Positions 62,019-64,000 of a stretch of 64,000 nucleotides of DNA are shown here, one piece after another (position 1 is the first letter of the stretch; each line of letters begins with the position of its first letter). The position numbers and the translations under genes are program-made. The notes under the pieces are model-generated. The model was not told where the DNA came from, made no database searches, and was given only the letters and a program-made list of their open reading frames with translations. The stretch comes from CAVRXQ01 sp963838845 (GTDB taxonomy: Bacteria > Actinomycetota > Acidimicrobiia > Acidimicrobiales > Bog-793). Where the stretch lies: positions 186,001-250,000 of the forward strand of contig CAWISR010000003.1 in assembly GCA_963838845.1 (NCBI GenBank), read 5' to 3'.

Positions 62019-64000
62019 ATGGAATCCGGGTCCGGCATTCGCGAGATCGATAGCGAACCGGTGCACCCCGACGGTGCCGCGTCGGTTGTGACGCGGAAGC
62101 ACGACCCGACCGCAATAGAACGCGGGCTACGCCTCTTCGATTGGATCCGCTCGAACCACTTCGCCATCGGGGCAAGTGTCTTCGTCGCCTACGCCCTCGC
62201 CGGCTTGATCGCCAACCTCCCCACGTACCCGTGGGACCCAAATCGCATCGCAACGTGTGCGTGCGGGGGTGGCAAGGACCCTGCCCAGACGGTCTGGTAC
62301 CTCGCCTGGACTCCCTTCGCGCTCCTGCACAATCACAACTTCTACGTGACGACGTGGTTGAACTTCCCAGTTGGCGTGAATCTCGCGCAGAACACGATCA
62401 TGCCCATGCTCGGGTTGCTCACGACACCGATCACGCTCGCGTCGAACGCCGTCGCGAGCGAGAACGTTTTGCGCTGGCTCGCATTCCCTCTTTCTGCGAG
62501 CTCGATGTATTACGTCGTCGCTCACGTCGGCCGCCACCGCCCGGCGGCGTTCGTTGCTGGTGCCTTCTATGGGTTCTCGCCATACATGATCAGCCAATCC
62601 TCGACGCACCTCAATCTCGGGTTCGAACCGCTGCCTCCGCTGATCTTCTTGTGCATCTACGAAATCGCGGCGAGAGCCTCTTTTTCGGTTGTGGTCTGGG
62701 GCGTCTTCCTCGGCTTGTTCGCGACTGCGGAGTTCTACGTGAGCCCCGAAGTGCTGTTGACCACCGCGCTCTCCGGCGCGATCGCGCTCGTCATCCTCGC
62801 CGTGTTCCACCCGACACAGTCTCTTCGTCACGTCCCCTACACGCTGCTCGGTCTCGCCATCGGCGTCGCCATCGCCTATGCGTGCTGCTTCAACGCGGTA
62901 CGGGTGATGGAGCACGGCGCCTTGCACTACATCGGGCCGCCGTATCCGCCGAGTGCCCGCTACGACGCGAACCTGCTCGGGCCGATCAGCCCGACGAGCT
63001 GGCAACTGCTGACGCCGAAGTCGCTCGCCCGTTTCGGATCGAAGCTCGTCGGCGGATCGACGAACGTCGACGAGAACGGCAGTTATCTCGGAATCCCGTT
63101 GCTGTTGCTGCTCGCGTACTTCTTGATCCGCTATCGGCGTTCGCGCTGGTTGCAGTTCTCAATCCTCCTCGCGATCGTCGACTTCGTGCTTTCACTGGGC
63201 CGGAAACTGCACGTCGGAACGACGGTCTACAACGTCCACCTCCCGTTCTCGTGGTTGACCCATTGGCCAGTCATGCGCGACATCGTCCCGGCGCGCATTT
63301 CGATGCTCGTCGCGTTCTTCGTCGCGTGTGCGCTCGCCGCGGGCATGACGGCACGGCACGAAGCGCTCGCGACTTCAGCACCGAGCATGTACACGGTCGA
63401 CGGACACACGCGAACGGCGGGACGAAAGGTCACGCTCGTTGCGGGCTGGGCACTCAGCGCGCTCGTCATGTTGAGTCTTCTCCCGAATTGGCCGTATCCA
63501 TCTCAACCTGCGCTCGCGTCAGACGCGCTCTCTGCATCGTCGCTTTCGGTGATCTCCAAGGGGAGCGCGGTTCTCACGTATCCGTACGCAGAGCCGGGAA
63601 CAGACGACGCGATGGTGTGGCAGGCCCTCGACAAGATGCGCTTCAAGCTCCTCGGCAGCTACGCGTTACGTCGCGGACTCGATTTACGTTCGACTCCGCT
63701 GCCAAGCGGCCTTCAGCCCTACGACGTCGAAGGGATATTCGCCAACGCGCTCGCGCAGAATCCGGTCCTCATCCCCGGGGTTCCGTACCTCGCACCCGCC
63801 ACGGCCACCGTGATCGCTCGCCGCGTCGTCGTCGAACCGGGCTCGCCGACGAACGCTGCTGCGTCGGGCATCGTGCAGAACGTGAACCGCGTCGTCGGAT
63901 CTTTCATCCTCGCGACCAAAACAAACGACCTCATCCAAGTGGATTTCACCGCGCTCACCGACTTCCTCGTCGGGACACGGCCGGCGTCGTGGACCGACAC
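62019..64000 (+). CDS. Large polytopic membrane protein, GT-C-like, truncated by window edge
   Basis: Open from ATG 62019 (after AAGGGAC) to the end of the window without a stop, at least 660 residues. After a 45-residue hydrophilic start comes a first helix (ASVFVAYALAGLIANL), then a luminal loop with GKDPAQTVWYLAWTPFALLH, TTWLNFPVGVNLAQNT and many further helices (FAGLFAT-like, LSGAIALVILAVF, IPLLLLLAYFLI, ISMLVAFFVACALAAGM). The layout, with an acidic DPAQ loop after helix 1 followed by a string of helices and a C-terminal extracytoplasmic part, resembles GT-C glycosyltransferases or YfhO-like proteins that use polyprenyl-linked sugars. I do not recognise the exact family, so no function is assigned. 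Confidence 0.8.
   Translation, partial: MESGSGIREIDSEPVHPDGAASVVTRKHDPTAIERGLRLFDWIRSNHFAIGASVFVAYALAGLIANLPTYPWDPNRIATCACGGGKDPAQTVWYLAWTPFALLHNHNFYVTTWLNFPVGVNLAQNTIMPMLGLLTTPITLASNAVASENVLRWLAFPLSASSMYYVVAHVGRHRPAAFVAGAFYGFSPYMISQSSTHLNLGFEPLPPLIFLCIYEIAARASFSVVVWGVFLGLFATAEFYVSPEVLLTTALSGAIALVILAVFHPTQSLRHVPYTLLGLAIGVAIAYACCFNAVRVMEHGALHYIGPPYPPSARYDANLLGPISPTSWQLLTPKSLARFGSKLVGGSTNVDENGSYLGIPLLLLLAYFLIRYRRSRWLQFSILLAIVDFVLSLGRKLHVGTTVYNVHLPFSWLTHWPVMRDIVPARISMLVAFFVACALAAGMTARHEALATSAPSMYTVDGHTRTAGRKVTLVAGWALSALVMLSLLPNWPYPSQPALASDALSASSLSVISKGSAVLTYPYAEPGTDDAMVWQALDKMRFKLLGSYALRRGLDLRSTPLPSGLQPYDVEGIFANALAQNPVLIPGVPYLAPATATVIARRVVVEPGSPTNAAASGIVQNVNRVVGSFILATKTNDLIQVDFTALTDFLVGTRPASWTD

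Overview
The window reads as chromosomal core sequence from a high-GC actinobacterium. The evidence is the gene families present: CarD, an RsrA/SigR pair, a DUF3263 protein, a PAC2 protein, an actinobacterial-type HemQ, a deazaflavin-dependent (F420) oxidoreductase, a DUF2342 zincin, LigC with a stand-alone LigD-type polymerase, and an EtfD-like ETF dehydrogenase. Gene content and the fol/tilS/hpt order without ftsH would fit a deep-branching class such as Acidimicrobiia, but that is inference. No rRNA, tRNA, IS element, prophage, CRISPR array or plasmid gene is visible. Coding density is very high, and no gene-free stretch exceeds about 180 bases.

Layout. 1-4.2 kb: tail of an unknown gene, YceI with a divergent MarR regulator, aconitase. 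4.2-7.5 kb: CcdA, a DUF3263 protein, and trehalose-phosphate phosphatase converging on a GT20 synthase. 7.6-12.6 kb: CIRCE-controlled groEL, HemQ, LarE, a GNAT acetyltransferase, a PAC2 protein and a small Cys-containing protein. 12.7-15.8 kb: an MFS exporter and citrate synthase. 15.9-19.9 kb: a DNA-repair cluster (primase-polymerase, PHP phosphoesterase, LigC ligase, convergent 5'-3' exonuclease). 20-23 kb: a PhzF-like protein and a second MFS exporter with a divergent TetR and a twin operator. 23-28.7 kb: carD-ispD-ispF-rlmB, an F420-type oxidoreductase, and clpC, which carries a one-base frameshift. 28.8-29.8 kb: polyprenyl diphosphate synthase.

29.9-42.6 kb is one long minus-strand run, mostly with 4-base start/stop overlaps: sigR-rsrA, a DUF2342 zincin, tilS, hpt, folE, folP, a degenerate phosphatase with a histone-H1-like tail, folB, folK, panC, nadB, nadC, coaX, lysS. 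It combines folate, pantothenate/CoA and NAD synthesis with two tRNA-related functions, downstream of a thiol-stress sigma factor. 42.6-45.7 kb holds a secreted protein with a poly-glycine tract and a membrane protein fused to an SCO1-like domain.

45.8-61.9 kb is a branched-chain acyl-CoA catabolic block. It contains etfBA and a crotonase with a MarR regulator; a divergent fused B12-dependent mutase (IcmF type), a FadE5-like acyl-CoA dehydrogenase (also with a one-base frameshift) and an EtfD-type membrane oxidoreductase; and then a methylcrotonyl-CoA carboxylase operon with its own dehydrogenase and a divergent TetR facing a perfect 16-bp palindrome. Electrons from the dehydrogenases can be followed on paper through EtfBA to EtfD and the quinone pool. 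The window ends inside a large multi-spanning membrane protein.

I found no clearly new multi-gene system. The best second looks are the operators at regulator/target junctions, the degenerate phosphatase with a basic tail, the missing canonical start of otsB with a variant GT20 motif in otsA, the LigC/polymerase/PHP repair cluster, and the two single-base frameshifts in otherwise intact conserved genes.
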